Made by a program: the position numbers and the translations under genes. Below are positions 1 through 7,488 of a stretch of 64,000 nt of DNA, one piece after another. The notes beneath the pieces were generated by a model. The model worked only from the letters and a program-made list of their open reading frames with translations. It searched no databases and had not been told where the DNA came from. Position 1 is the stretch's first letter, and the number at the start of each line of letters is the position of its first letter. This stretch comes from Fibrella forsythiae (GTDB lineage: Bacteria > Bacteroidota > Bacteroidia > Cytophagales > Spirosomataceae). The stretch spans positions 620,001-684,000 of the forward strand of contig NZ_JAFMYW010000001.1 of the NCBI RefSeq assembly GCF_017353175.1, given 5' to 3'.

Positions 1-156
1 AACGGTGTTGTACAACCAAACGTGACCGTCCATACAATGCCGCTCATCGGTCATGTTGATCTTATGCCAATGCGCGAAATTGTTGAGCATAATCGCTTTA
101 CGATCACCAACCGCGTTCGCTACATCAACCGAAAAGGAGTGCGTTACCTGACTCAT
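1..156 (-). CDS. Phage-type replication/wHTH protein, N-terminal fragment
   Basis: Open frame of 52 codons running off the left edge, starting at the ATG on the minus strand at 156. The translation begins MSQVTHSFSVDVANAVGDRK and continues with a hydrophobic helix, a His/Trp-rich stretch and a DGHVWLYNT motif. That last pattern resembles the N-terminal winged-helix region of phage replisome organisers and plasmid replication initiators, which usually carry a D-G-x-x-W-x-Y-N signature. The start lies just past the stop of the upstream 132-aa gene (stop at 160-162), so it looks like the next cistron of the same leftward operon. Seen: the frame, spacing and motif. Inferred: a replication role. 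The C-terminal part is outside the window. Confidence 0.55.
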   Translation of the reverse strand, partial: MSQVTHSFSVDVANAVGDRKAIMLNNFAHWHKINMTDERHCMDGHVWLYNTV

Positions 157-159
157 TGC

Positions 160-558
160 TTAGTTTTCCTTCCGCATGAAATCCCGGACAAAGGCGAAGT
201 CGACCGTTAGTCGTAGATGCGTCTGCTCGTCAATCAGACCGGCGATCAGGTGGGCGTACGTAAGCGTGGTAAACAGCCCAAAATATTTCTGTTGCAGCGC
301 CGGAAGCGCCTTTCGGCCGTACAGGCCAGCCAGGTGAACGACAAACTTCTTGGTACGCGCCTCGAAGTAGGCCAGCGTATAAGGCTCGGCAATCAGTGGG
401 GAGGTGTGGCGCGAGTGATCAAGCTCCCGTTCGATGTAATCTGAAATGCGCGCTTCCAGATTGGCGTAATCGTCAACGTGGCCCAGCAGACCAAAGAGCA
501 GGCGGCCCAGCGTTTCGCTTTGCCCTTCGGCCAGCGTTTCAATGGTTTCAGATTTCAT
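160..558 (-). CDS. Hypothetical protein in phage-like early operon (132 aa)
   Basis: The frame is open from 591, but the ATG at 558 (protein MKSETIETLAEGQSETL) is the better start, because it forms an ATGA overlap with the stop of the preceding 68-aa gene at 555-557. This is typical of translational coupling. The product is acidic, mostly helical by composition, and has no signal peptide or membrane segment. I do not recognise a family. Its place between a small membrane protein and a replication-type protein, all on the minus strand, makes it part of the element's early operon. Confidence 0.7.
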   Translation of the reverse strand: MKSETIETLAEGQSETLGRLLFGLLGHVDDYANLEARISDYIERELDHSRHTSPLIAEPYTLAYFEARTKKFVVHLAGLYGRKALPALQQKYFGLFTTLTYAHLIAGLIDEQTHLRLTVDFAFVRDFMRKEN

Positions 559-761
559 AGGAATAAGCTGATTATGAAGCAGGTCGTGCAAAATCCACCG
601 ACGGCCAAAACGCCTACTACCCAGGCTGAGTAGGGTATGCCCAGCAAGCGCGAGTCAGTATCGAGTTCGGAGAAATCAATGTCGTTGCTCAGGTAGCCGA
701 CAAGTTCCTGGTAGGTCAGCTCGCCCTTTTCTTCGGGGGTAATGGTTAGCGTCTTAGGCAC
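555..761 (-). CDS. Small C-tail-anchored membrane protein (68 aa)
   Basis: The protein has a soluble acidic N-terminal half (about residues 1-43) and one strongly hydrophobic C-terminal segment from about residue 45 to the end (AWVVGVLAVGGF, then CTTCFIISLFL), so it should be tail-anchored in the inner membrane. It ends in an ATGA overlap with the next gene and starts 11 nt after the stop of the 31-aa gene. No family recognised. It is one of three consecutive tiny membrane proteins in this operon. Phage holin-like or membrane-sensing roles are possible but nothing in the sequence proves them. Confidence 0.65.
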   Translation of the reverse strand: MPKTLTITPEEKGELTYQELVGYLSNDIDFSELDTDSRLLGIPYSAWVVGVLAVGGFCTTCFIISLFL

Positions 762-772
762 CGGAATAGGAT

Positions 773-868
773 TTAGAGTGTGGTCATTATGGCATAGCCA
801 AAGGCAAACGTGAACAGGACAATGAGCAGGCAGATGCCATCGGAGGGGTGTTGGTGGCGATCTTTCAT
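773..868 (-). CDS. Tiny single-pass membrane protein (31 aa)
   Basis: A charged head (MKDRHQHPSDG) is followed by one membrane helix (ICLLIVLFTFAFGYAIM). The start codon at 868 overlaps the stop of the 32-aa gene in an ATGA arrangement, which supports translation despite the short length. A longer frame exists in this phase back to 1069, but its upstream part overlaps two coupled small genes and has low-complexity composition, so I prefer the short start. Confidence 0.5.
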   Translation of the reverse strand: MKDRHQHPSDGICLLIVLFTFAFGYAIMTTL

Positions 869-963
869 GACAGAAGCCGGGAAGCGATGGCCAGCGCGGC
901 CCCGCCCAGTAGCAGGGCAGAAACCAGCGCCAGAATTCGGGTTTGGGTGCGTTCGGGTATCAT
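865..963 (-). CDS. Tiny single-pass membrane protein (32 aa)
   Basis: The protein is MIPERTQTR followed by one hydrophobic helix (ILALVSALLLGGAALAIA) and a short basic end. It begins in an ATGA overlap with the stop of the 58-aa gene (960-963) and ends in an ATGA overlap with the 31-aa gene (865-868). Two consecutive overlaps of this kind are hard to explain by chance, and they are the main evidence that it is a gene. Function unknown. Confidence 0.5.
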   Translation of the reverse strand: MIPERTQTRILALVSALLLGGAALAIASRLLS

Positions 964-1136
964 ACTTCGGGGCGGCAGAAATCGCGGTTTTGCTGACTAT
1001 CACTGTAATCGTCTTCATCCTGAAAATCCAGTGGCTCGGCGTCAGCATCGATGCGGACGTACTTGCCACGAAAGCTGTCTAAGCGGTACCCTGACCGGGG
1101 AGTATCTGACAAAAAAGGGAGTTGAGCAGTGTCCAT
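960..1136 (-). CDS. Small acidic protein, first gene of leftward element operon (58 aa)
   Basis: The protein starts MDTAQLPFLSDTPRSGYRLD and has a very acidic C-terminal half (FQDEDDYSDSQQ). It has no membrane segment. It is the first frame downstream of the operator-like cluster at 1164-1245 and ends in an ATGA overlap with the next tiny gene, so it heads a cascade of five or six coupled genes running to the left edge. No family recognised. The acidic make-up would suit a DNA mimic or protein-binding antagonist, but that is speculation. Confidence 0.55.
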   Translation of the reverse strand: MDTAQLPFLSDTPRSGYRLDSFRGKYVRIDADAEPLDFQDEDDYSDSQQNRDFCRPEV

Positions 1137-1163
1137 TGGTTAGCCTGTTTCGTTACCCCAAAG

Positions 1164-1245
1164 TTCGTATTAGTTCGTATTAATGTCAAGTTATTAGGCA
1201 AATAAAAATTGACATTGATACGAATTTACAAAACGCATGAATACG
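1164..1245. promoter_or_regulatory. Operator-like cluster upstream of the small-gene operon
   Basis: Four copies of a dyad-symmetric dodecamer related to CGtATTAATtCG lie here: CGTATTAGTTCG at 1166-1177, CGTATTAATGTC at 1176-1187, GACATTGATACG (reverse sense) at 1211-1222 and CGCATGAATACG at 1234-1245. The second and third form a 16-bp inverted repeat with one mismatch (1174-1189 and 1209-1224). The cluster sits just upstream of the leftward operon starting at 1136. The likely binder is the S24-type repressor at 1966-2979, whose own control region carries the same dodecamer. The sites are seen; the binder is inferred. Confidence 0.6.
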
Positions 1246-1269
1246 AATTGTTGACATGGATACTGCCTC

Positions 1270-1581
1270 TTATCTGGCCTGTAACGCAGAAATGAGGCGT
1301 TGATCAATGGCCTTTCCCTCAATTTTTCGGTTTTTCATGTAGTCCCGCACACTGTCTATACAGTACAGGGGCTTAGTGCCTTCGTAACGATAAGTAATAG
1401 CATTGGCCTGCCGCAACCGATCTAAGGTCATAGCCGATACCCCGAGCGCCGTATAGGTCTGCTTACGACTGAGCCATTTTTGCCCCAGTAGTAAAGCCTT
1501 GAAGAACTGGTTATCTGTTTCCAGTGCCTCTATACGCTTCATTACTTTCTCAAACTCCTCATATTCAACAACATGAGCCAT
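1270..1581 (-). CDS. Small helix-turn-helix protein, excisionase-like
   Basis: 103 aa. Residues 1-30 are likely to form a short coiled coil (EYEEFEKVMKRIEALETDN). Residues about 33-90 match the Bacteroidota helix-turn-helix layout: W-L-S-R-K-Q-T-Y-T-A-L-G-V-S, then TLDRLRQANAI and Y..G.KPLYCIDSVRDYM. This family occurs next to integrases in mobile elements and often acts in excision or control of transfer. It starts one base after the preceding gene's stop, so the two are almost certainly co-transcribed. The excision role is an inference from context. Confidence 0.7.
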   Translation of the reverse strand: MAHVVEYEEFEKVMKRIEALETDNQFFKALLLGQKWLSRKQTYTALGVSAMTLDRLRQANAITYRYEGTKPLYCIDSVRDYMKNRKIEGKAIDQRLISALQAR

Positions 1582-1582
1582 A

Positions 1583-1858
1583 TTAGCGGGCTTTTTTGAT
1601 GCTTTTCAGTATTCTCCCGGCTGCCGCCAGGGTGTTGACATACTTTGGGTCGCCAGAATGCTCGATCGCTTTTAGTAAACCTACCTCTACCCTGGGATTG
1701 ACCGGCTCACGGCGTTTGTACTTAAAAACTGACGTGCGGCCGATCTTGCCAGTTCCCACTAATGCATCGGGGCCAATCATATCGATGGCCTCACAGATCC
1801 CTCCAAAGAGCGTTTCGTCCTGCTGAATCTTGCTCAGGACGTTTTTTGGTCTTGCCAT
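1583..1858 (-). CDS. Small putative DNA-binding protein, Cro-like position (91 aa)
   Basis: This short, basic, soluble protein starts MARPKNVLSKIQQDETLFGG. The middle (GKIGRTSVFKYKRREPVNP) looks like a small helix-turn-helix with a basic hinge, but I do not recognise a family with certainty. It is transcribed away from the repressor gene across a shared 107-bp control region, which is the classic place for a Cro-type antirepressor or early regulator. Together with the HTH gene behind it, it forms a two-gene leftward unit. Confidence 0.6.
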   Translation of the reverse strand: MARPKNVLSKIQQDETLFGGICEAIDMIGPDALVGTGKIGRTSVFKYKRREPVNPRVEVGLLKAIEHSGDPKYVNTLAAAGRILKSIKKAR

Positions 1859-1965
1859 AATGTGTATTATTACGAATTAATATGAATTGAGTGCGAACGC
1901 TAGTTTTTTAGACCGTTCGCTAAGAGCTTGACAAATATGCGAATTAATACGTACTATTTGCAAGC
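1859..1965. promoter_or_regulatory. Divergent control region of the phage-like switch
   Basis: This 107-bp gap separates the leftward small gene (start 1858) and the rightward repressor (start 1966). It has two copies of the element's dodecamer, CGAATTAATATG at 1873-1882/4 and CGAATTAATACG at 1940-1951, one near each start. Between them is a 7-bp inverted repeat (GCGAACG at 1893-1899, CGTTCGC at 1914-1920). The layout suits an autoregulated lysogeny-type switch in which the repressor binds near both divergent promoters. Confidence 0.55.
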
Positions 1966-2979
1966 ATGACGAACATTTTTTCTTTTCCTACGAACGCCCG
2001 CTGGGAGGTGGGTCCGTACCTAATGCCAACACGGCTTGAAAAGTCCGACGTACAAAAGCGCGTCGAACAGCTAATTAAGACGATCACCAATGAGAGCCAG
2101 CGCGATTTTGCAATTATGGTTGGCCTCGGTGAGACACTATTATCGAAACTGCTGAGTCCAGGGTCCACTCGTCATTTCAATGACGACCACCTGGAAAAGA
2201 TTGAGCGTGCCACCAACGCGCGATTAGAATGGATGAAGAGAGGCGAGTTACCGCAGTTTTGGACAAACAGTGAGAGCATACCGGACCGGTCCGGAAAACA
2301 CGAGGGGAAGGCGTTGAAGGAGTGGATGGATAGGGCAGGTATTCAGCAGGCTGAATTGGCCCGGAGGCTAGAAAAGGGCAAAAGCACCGTTAATCAATAT
2401 TTTAAATCAGCCTCCCTGAGCGCGGAGAATAAGAAGGTAATTCTTCAGGCACTGGGGGCCAAATACGACGATGTATTCGGGCAAGCTCAAGATCTCTCAT
2501 CCGCCGAGATTGCCAATGAGTTTCGCCGTATCCGTCCGGTTTCTGTTGAGGCAATGAACCGGGTGATGGTTATGCGTATCCCGGTCAATGCGCGGGCGGG
2601 ATTTGGCTACCAGGCGTTTTTTGGCGACAACCCCAAGGAACTGGAGTATGTGCCTATTTCCGAAGATCGGCTGTATCCCGGCATTAGGCCCGAAGACCAC
2701 GGCATTATTGTGGTGAATGGCGACAGTATGGAGCCGCTGCTTCAGCCAGGTTTCGAAGTATTGCTTTACCGTATGCCACCCGGCACCTTTCCTAAGCCCG
2801 GCAAAATCGTTGTTGTCGATTTTCAGGACGAGCTCATCATCAAACGCCTGCGTTCGGTCGACTACGTGGGCGAGACCGTCGTTTTGCGCTCCGACAATGG
2901 CGGCGACGAGCTAAAGTTGTCTATGGGCGATATACGGCAGGTATACCACGTTTACGATTATTATAAATCACGGTTATAA
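1966..2979 (+). CDS. Double-HTH, S24/LexA-type autocleaving repressor
   Basis: 337 aa. Two Cro/CI-type helix-turn-helix regions come first (about residues 28-95 and 114-165), then a LexA-like S24 peptidase domain from about 205 to the end. The catalytic pair is visible: Ser254 in NGDSMEPLLQPG and Lys293 in ELIIKRLR. An Ala211-Gly212 dipeptide in NARAGFGYQ fits the self-cleavage site. Such repressors hold a prophage or integrative element silent until RecA-ssDNA triggers self-cleavage. The tandem HTH is unusual, since most have one. M20 is an alternative start. The integrase ATG follows its stop directly. CGtATTAATtCG-like sites next to its promoter are probable operators. Confidence 0.88.
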   Translation: MTNIFSFPTNARWEVGPYLMPTRLEKSDVQKRVEQLIKTITNESQRDFAIMVGLGETLLSKLLSPGSTRHFNDDHLEKIERATNARLEWMKRGELPQFWTNSESIPDRSGKHEGKALKEWMDRAGIQQAELARRLEKGKSTVNQYFKSASLSAENKKVILQALGAKYDDVFGQAQDLSSAEIANEFRRIRPVSVEAMNRVMVMRIPVNARAGFGYQAFFGDNPKELEYVPISEDRLYPGIRPEDHGIIVVNGDSMEPLLQPGFEVLLYRMPPGTFPKPGKIVVVDFQDELIIKRLRSVDYVGETVVLRSDNGGDELKLSMGDIRQVYHVYDYYKSRL

Positions 2980-4329
2980 ATGGGTCGTTGCACGTTGGCC
3001 GTTAAACTCAACCCAAAGGCCAATAAAGCGGAATTGCATGTCGTCTGGCTTCGGATCACTAAGGACCGTGACGCGGTGTTTCTGTCGTTATCCGTAGCCA
3101 TTCCAGAAAAGCAGTTCAACGGCAATGGTAATCGGCAGCTTAAGAACTGGGTACGCCGGTCCTGTGCCGATTTCTCCATCTTCAACGACCGCATTGTTTC
3201 GGCTCTAAACCGGGCCGAAGAGGCAATCAGTTTTTTTGAAAATCGGGAGCTTGAGTTCTCGGCAACCGATGTTAAATCGTATCTGGAGCAGGGCGGCCTA
3301 CCGGATCGACTCCTCCCCTTTTTCGCCGCTCACATTGCCCACCGGCGAGCCATTGCCGGTGGCGACCTGGGTAAGCTTAAAACGGCCGATGGCTACGAAT
3401 CAAGCCTGAAGGTATTCCGGGGCTACCTGCGCGAAACCCACAAGATAGCCGATAGCGTATCCGATGAGAAGATTGATGATTCGTATTGGTTGCTTGGCAA
3501 ATTCACTAAAGCAGACGCTCTGGCATTGAAAGAGTGGTTGCTTCAATACTATGCCCCCAATTCCGTAACCAGCTACCTGCGAAACCTTCGCCACGTGCTC
3601 TACCTGGCCGCCGACAAGGGACTGGTCAGCTTTGAGCGCTTTCCTATGCGGGGCATTAGCCTGACGATCAAACGCAAGAACGTACAACGACTGCACGAAG
3701 GGGAGATTGAGCAGCTGGCTACGGCTCCCGCCCCTACCAAACACCGGGGCGGCCATCCGTCGGTAACCAGTCCGAAACACGCCCGCCCGCTGGCCATGAT
3801 GATGTACCTGGCACATGGGGCGCGCATTGGTGATGCCATTACCTGGCGCGCTGGCGCTTACACCGTTGAAGGTGATCAACACCGGCTCCGGTATAATACG
3901 GGTAAAAATAAACGATCGATGTCGGTTCTACTCGACCGGGAAGCAATTGAGCTATTAGCTCCCTACCTGGTCCATGAAAACGGTACGCCAAAGCAACCGG
4001 ACGAATTCCTATTCCCCTACCTCCCCGCCAACTTTGATAAGCTAAAAACGGCCGATCAGTACCTTGAAGTCAGAAAGGCAAAAGGTCGGGCCAGAAAACA
4101 GATTATCGCCCTGGGCGAGCGAGTCGGCTTAACTAAACGACTGACGCCCCATGTCATGCGCCACAGTTTTGCCGATATGATGCGTCGCAGCGGCGTTGAT
4201 ATGCAAACCCGTCAGGAGGCGCTCGGTCACGCAGACATGAAAACGACCATTAATTATCAGGAGCAGTTCGATCAGGAAGCCGTTGATAAAGTCAGTTTGT
4301 TGTACCAAAATCGGAAGAACAAAACCTAG
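2980..4329 (+). CDS. Tyrosine site-specific integrase
   Basis: 449 aa with a Bacteroidota-type layout: an N-terminal arm-binding part (1-110), a SAM-like core-binding domain (about 115-220) and a catalytic domain. The catalytic residues can be read: Arg282 (HGARIGDAI), a Lys in TGKNKRSM, His391 and Arg394 (PHVMRHSF), His417 (LGHADMKTT) and the nucleophile Tyr426 (INYQEQF). The ATG at 2980 touches the repressor's TAA, so the two genes form one operon. It integrates or excises the element whose early genes lie to the left. The attachment site should be near this end (4330-4600), but I could not find a duplicated core inside the window. Confidence 0.92.
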   Translation: MGRCTLAVKLNPKANKAELHVVWLRITKDRDAVFLSLSVAIPEKQFNGNGNRQLKNWVRRSCADFSIFNDRIVSALNRAEEAISFFENRELEFSATDVKSYLEQGGLPDRLLPFFAAHIAHRRAIAGGDLGKLKTADGYESSLKVFRGYLRETHKIADSVSDEKIDDSYWLLGKFTKADALALKEWLLQYYAPNSVTSYLRNLRHVLYLAADKGLVSFERFPMRGISLTIKRKNVQRLHEGEIEQLATAPAPTKHRGGHPSVTSPKHARPLAMMMYLAHGARIGDAITWRAGAYTVEGDQHRLRYNTGKNKRSMSVLLDREAIELLAPYLVHENGTPKQPDEFLFPYLPANFDKLKTADQYLEVRKAKGRARKQIIALGERVGLTKRLTPHVMRHSFADMMRRSGVDMQTRQEALGHADMKTTINYQEQFDQEAVDKVSLLYQNRKNKT

Positions 4330-4364
4330 CTACAACGCTACTACAACAGGCTTGGTAAAACCAG

Positions 4365-4382
4365 TTGAGGAAACGTCCTCAA
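4365..4382. terminator. Hairpin after the integrase gene
   Basis: A perfect 7-bp stem (TTGAGGA/TCCTCAA) with an AACG loop lies 35 bp past the integrase stop. There is no T-run directly after it, so it may be a weak terminator or part of the attachment region. The rest of 4330-4609 is A+T-richer spacer with no gene I can support. Confidence 0.4.
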
Positions 4383-4609
4383 ATGAAGAAAATAGGTAGG
4401 CTAAACGGCTGTTTGTTATAGTTTTAGTAACTGACTATCACAACGTATGCCTTATGCCGAAAAGGATACCTATTTTTTTCATATGAGTTGTTTGTTGGTT
4501 TAATAATGGTACGCAGACGACACGAAGTAAAGAGGATACAACCTGAATCCACCTATGCTGTCAGAAAAACTGACTGACCTGTCTGATCGGGGTACCAATT
4601 CGGTTACAA

Positions 4610-5314
4610 TTAGATTCCGTTTAGGTAATGTGGAAACTGATCACGCCAGACAGGCCAGTCGTGATCGCCCCAGGGTTTGATGTCGAGCCAGTGCGAGACA
4701 CCCTTTGCCCCTAACAGTTGAGACATCTGAATGTTTGATTCCTTGCAGAAGTCATACTCCGACGTACCCAGCACAATCCGCATCTGATACAGGTGCTCGT
4801 TCTGCAAGCCAGGTACGTAATCGGGCGGATTATTGAAGTATACGTTCTCGTCGTAATAGCCACCCATGAATGACCGTATATCGAACTTAGCGCCCATCGA
4901 CATCAGGTGAGCGACCTGATCGGGGTGCCGGAAAGCGAAGTTTAACGCCTGGAAACCGCCAAAACTGCAACCGGCTACGCCAATTTTACCAACGTTGCAC
5001 TCGCGCTGAATATAAGGTACCAGTTCTTCGCACAGGAATCTATCATATAGCACATGGTTCCAGATGCGGGTTCCGGGATGGAGGTGTTTAGCGTACCAGC
5101 TGTCTTTATCGATGCTATCGATGCAGTACAATTTGATCCGGCCTGCTTCTACATGGCCACGAACCGCTTCGGTCAGTTGAAAGTCACGGGCTTCGTAGAA
5201 ACGCCCCATGGTTGTTGGGAACAGGAGTACCGGGTAACCCCAGTCGCCGTATACGAGCATCTCGATGTCGCGACCCAGATGGTGTGAATAATACTTGATG
5301 TACGACTCTTTCAT
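4610..5314 (-). CDS. Putative esterase, alpha/beta hydrolase (Esterase D/antigen 85 type)
   Basis: The ATG at 5314 (MKESYIKYYSHHLGRDIE) is chosen because family members start at this point; the seven codons before it look like leader. The protein is cytosolic, with no signal peptide, and about 234 aa. The nucleophile elbow is GCSFGGFQAL, with a GDHDWPVW motif supplying the catalytic His near the C-terminus. The fold is the putative-esterase family (PF00756 type). The substrate is unknown. It is divergent from a secreted paralogue starting at 5383, so the two may be an old duplication with different locations. Confidence 0.85.
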   Translation of the reverse strand: MKESYIKYYSHHLGRDIEMLVYGDWGYPVLLFPTTMGRFYEARDFQLTEAVRGHVEAGRIKLYCIDSIDKDSWYAKHLHPGTRIWNHVLYDRFLCEELVPYIQRECNVGKIGVAGCSFGGFQALNFAFRHPDQVAHLMSMGAKFDIRSFMGGYYDENVYFNNPPDYVPGLQNEHLYQMRIVLGTSEYDFCKESNIQMSQLLGAKGVSHWLDIKPWGDHDWPVWRDQFPHYLNGI

Positions 5315-5382
5315 AGGGCAAAAGTACGAAAGCATGCCAGCCAGAACGGACTATTGGCTAAAATGTGGGAACTTTACCGCCT

Positions 5383-6261
5383 GTGAAACATCTATTTATC
5401 TCTCTGCTTGTGCTTATGCTTACCTCTGCAGCAGCCCAGCCGTCGGCTTCTGTGACGGTATTACCCGACGATTCGGTCGTATCTGTTCCGCTGAACCGGG
5501 CTGTGCATCTCACCATTATACTTCCCCCCGGCTATTCAGAAACGGGTCAACGTTTACCCGTACTGTATCTGAACGACGGCCAGGACCTACCGCGCCTGAA
5601 TATGAGCGATGTACTTAACACATTGTACAACGCACAGTCAATCAGGCCGTTTGTATTGGTTGCCATGCACGCTAATGTAGACCGTATTCAGGAATACGGC
5701 ACGGCGTCGCAGGCCGACTACATGAAACGAGGCAGCAAGGCCGGCGCTTACTCCGATTTTGTGCTGACCGAGTTACTTCCTTACATACAGAAACACTACC
5801 ACGTGTCGTCAGAGCCGTCGCAATGCGCTATTGCGGGATTCTCACTGGGTGGCCTCTCAGCGTTCGACATTGGCTTTCATCACCCCGATCGGTTCAGCCG
5901 GGTTGGTGTGTTCTCGGGTTCGTTCTGGTGGCGGAAGAAAGCATTCAGCAGCGCCTACGACGATGATACTGACCGGATCATGCACAGCCTCATTCGCGAA
6001 AGTACCCACAAACCAGCCGTCCGTTTCTGGTTACAGACGGGCACCAACGATGAAACCAGCGACCGGAACAATAATGGTGTGATCGACTCGATCGACGACA
6101 CGCTCGACATCATTAAGGAGCTGGAAAAGAAAGGATTCCGCCGCGACGAAAATGGCTCTCGGCACGAGATCAGGTACGTTGAAGTGGTTGGTGGCGAGCA
6201 CAACCAACGTACCTGGAGCGAAATCATGCCCGATTTCCTGACCTGGGCGTTTGGCAGGTAG
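5383..6261 (+). CDS. Secreted esterase-family alpha/beta hydrolase
   Basis: No ATG fits the signal peptide. The GTG at 5383 gives VKHLFISLLVLMLTSAAAQ, a good Sec signal with cleavage after A-Q; another GTG lies at 5365. The mature part (about 270 aa) is a PF00756-type esterase: oxyanion region LYLNDGQD, nucleophile in AGFSLGGLSAFDIGF and catalytic His in VGGEHNQRTW. Related proteins deacylate sugars or release ferulate-type esters, and the GH16 glucanase directly downstream makes carbohydrate work plausible. Substrate not shown by the sequence. Confidence 0.85.
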   Translation: MKHLFISLLVLMLTSAAAQPSASVTVLPDDSVVSVPLNRAVHLTIILPPGYSETGQRLPVLYLNDGQDLPRLNMSDVLNTLYNAQSIRPFVLVAMHANVDRIQEYGTASQADYMKRGSKAGAYSDFVLTELLPYIQKHYHVSSEPSQCAIAGFSLGGLSAFDIGFHHPDRFSRVGVFSGSFWWRKKAFSSAYDDDTDRIMHSLIRESTHKPAVRFWLQTGTNDETSDRNNNGVIDSIDDTLDIIKELEKKGFRRDENGSRHEIRYVEVVGGEHNQRTWSEIMPDFLTWAFGR

Positions 6262-6310
6262 GATTATACCGACCCCGCCTTACTGGTTAACGCAGTCACA
6301 GACAACACGC

Positions 6311-7147
6311 ATGAAACTCTTCCTGACCTTTTTCGCTAGCGCTTTGTTCACTTATAGCCAATCCGTTGCGCAGCCGTCTACCACCTCAAAGCCGATGGCG
6401 GTGACAACCGTTGACGCGCCTACGAACCGTAAACTGGTCTGGTCAGACGAATTCAGCCGGGCCGGCCTACCCGATTCGACAAAGTGGCGATACGATGTTG
6501 GCGGAAACGGATGGGGCAATAACGAGTTACAGTTTTACACGAAAAGCCGCTCTGACAATGCCCGTGTCGAAAACGGTCATCTGATCATAGAGGCCCGCAA
6601 AGAGCCCTTCCAGGGCCGCAACTACACCTCGGCCAGGCTGCTGACAAAAGATACCCAAAGCTGGACATATGGCCGTATTGAAGTCCGGGCCCACATCCCG
6701 GCTGGGCGAGGAACCTGGCCAGCCATCTGGATGCTTGGCCAGCAAGTGGCCAAAGTAGGCTGGCCCCTCGGCGGCGAAATTGACATCATGGAGCACGTGG
6801 GATGGGATGAGAACGTTATTCACGGCACGATCCATTCTGAGGCGTATAACCACAAAATTGGCACCCAGAAAGGCGCCCCCATCACGATTCCAACCGCCAC
6901 GACAGCGTTCCACGTTTACGCAATTGATTGGACGGCCACCCGGATCGATTTCTTCGTAGACAACCAGAAATACTACAGTGTGAACAGTGCGGAGCTGGGT
7001 ACTACTCAGCAGCAGTGGCCATTTACGCAGCCATTCCATCTGCTGCTCAACGTGGCCGTTGGCGGAGGCTGGGGCGGGCAGAAAGGCGTCGATGAAACAA
7101 TCTGGCCGCGCCGCATGGAGGTCGACTACGTTCGGGTATACCAGTAA
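6311..7147 (+). CDS. GH16 family beta-glucanase, secreted
   Basis: The start at 6311 (MKLFLTFFASALFTYSQSVA) gives a clear signal peptide; the frame is open further upstream but overlaps the preceding gene. The mature protein is a single glycoside hydrolase family 16 domain with the catalytic signature GEIDIMEHVG, where the two glutamates are nucleophile and acid/base. WPAIWMLG and the C-terminal WPRRMEVDYVRVYQ are family hallmarks. It should hydrolyse beta-1,3 or mixed-linked glucan outside the cytoplasm. It starts 50 bp after the esterase stop and is probably co-transcribed with it. A strong hairpin terminator follows at 7308. Confidence 0.93.
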   Translation: MKLFLTFFASALFTYSQSVAQPSTTSKPMAVTTVDAPTNRKLVWSDEFSRAGLPDSTKWRYDVGGNGWGNNELQFYTKSRSDNARVENGHLIIEARKEPFQGRNYTSARLLTKDTQSWTYGRIEVRAHIPAGRGTWPAIWMLGQQVAKVGWPLGGEIDIMEHVGWDENVIHGTIHSEAYNHKIGTQKGAPITIPTATTAFHVYAIDWTATRIDFFVDNQKYYSVNSAELGTTQQQWPFTQPFHLLLNVAVGGGWGGQKGVDETIWPRRMEVDYVRVYQ

Positions 7148-7488
7148 CAGACTGTTTTCCAGGTATGTTATCACTGGATTGTCGGCACGTAGTTCAGGTA
7201 CGTTTCCGGCAGAAAACCGTAATGCCGACTAAACGTAGAACTACTGGGTTTATCGCTGGGCTACACGGTGATTCGGCTTCATTATCACCATCGTACTGCG
7301 TACGGTCATGCCATAAAAAATGCCTTGCAATATGCTGTAAGGCATTTTTTATGGCATAAACTTGTCTGATGCAGGCTAACTACGCACCAATAGGTATTGC
7401 TACCTGACTTATTGGAATGGCAGACAAATAACGGCGGGAAGAAGGCAGATTTGAGCTGGCAACCGACACCCCAAAACATAACCAATCA
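7148..7488. other. Gene-free stretch between GH16 and the collagen-like gene
   Basis: 341 bp. The only structure I see is the long terminator hairpin at 7308-7357. The open frames crossing here have no recognisable protein signature. The last 130 bp before 7489 should hold the promoter of the collagen-like gene, but I find no clean TAnnTTTG box. Confidence 0.5.
7308..7357. terminator. Bidirectional long-stem terminator
   Basis: A perfect 19-bp inverted repeat (arms 7308-7326 and 7339-7357) surrounds a 12-nt loop. Each arm carries a run of six A or six T, so it can end transcription from either direction. It closes the esterase-GH16 unit. Confidence 0.85.

Noticed and set aside
22-444. Rightward open frames at the left edge
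   Set aside because: They lie opposite the coupled leftward genes, lack any family signal and have no promoter.
773-1069. A 98-aa leftward frame as one gene
   Set aside because: Its first two thirds overlap two coupled small genes and have a low-complexity, shadow-like composition. Only the last 31 codons are supported.
3400-3882. Antisense frame inside the integrase gene
   Set aside because: A shadow of the strong catalytic-domain coding region; no motif.
4330-4609. Attachment site of the integrated element
   Set aside because: Expected here, but the other end is outside the window, so no duplicated core can be shown.
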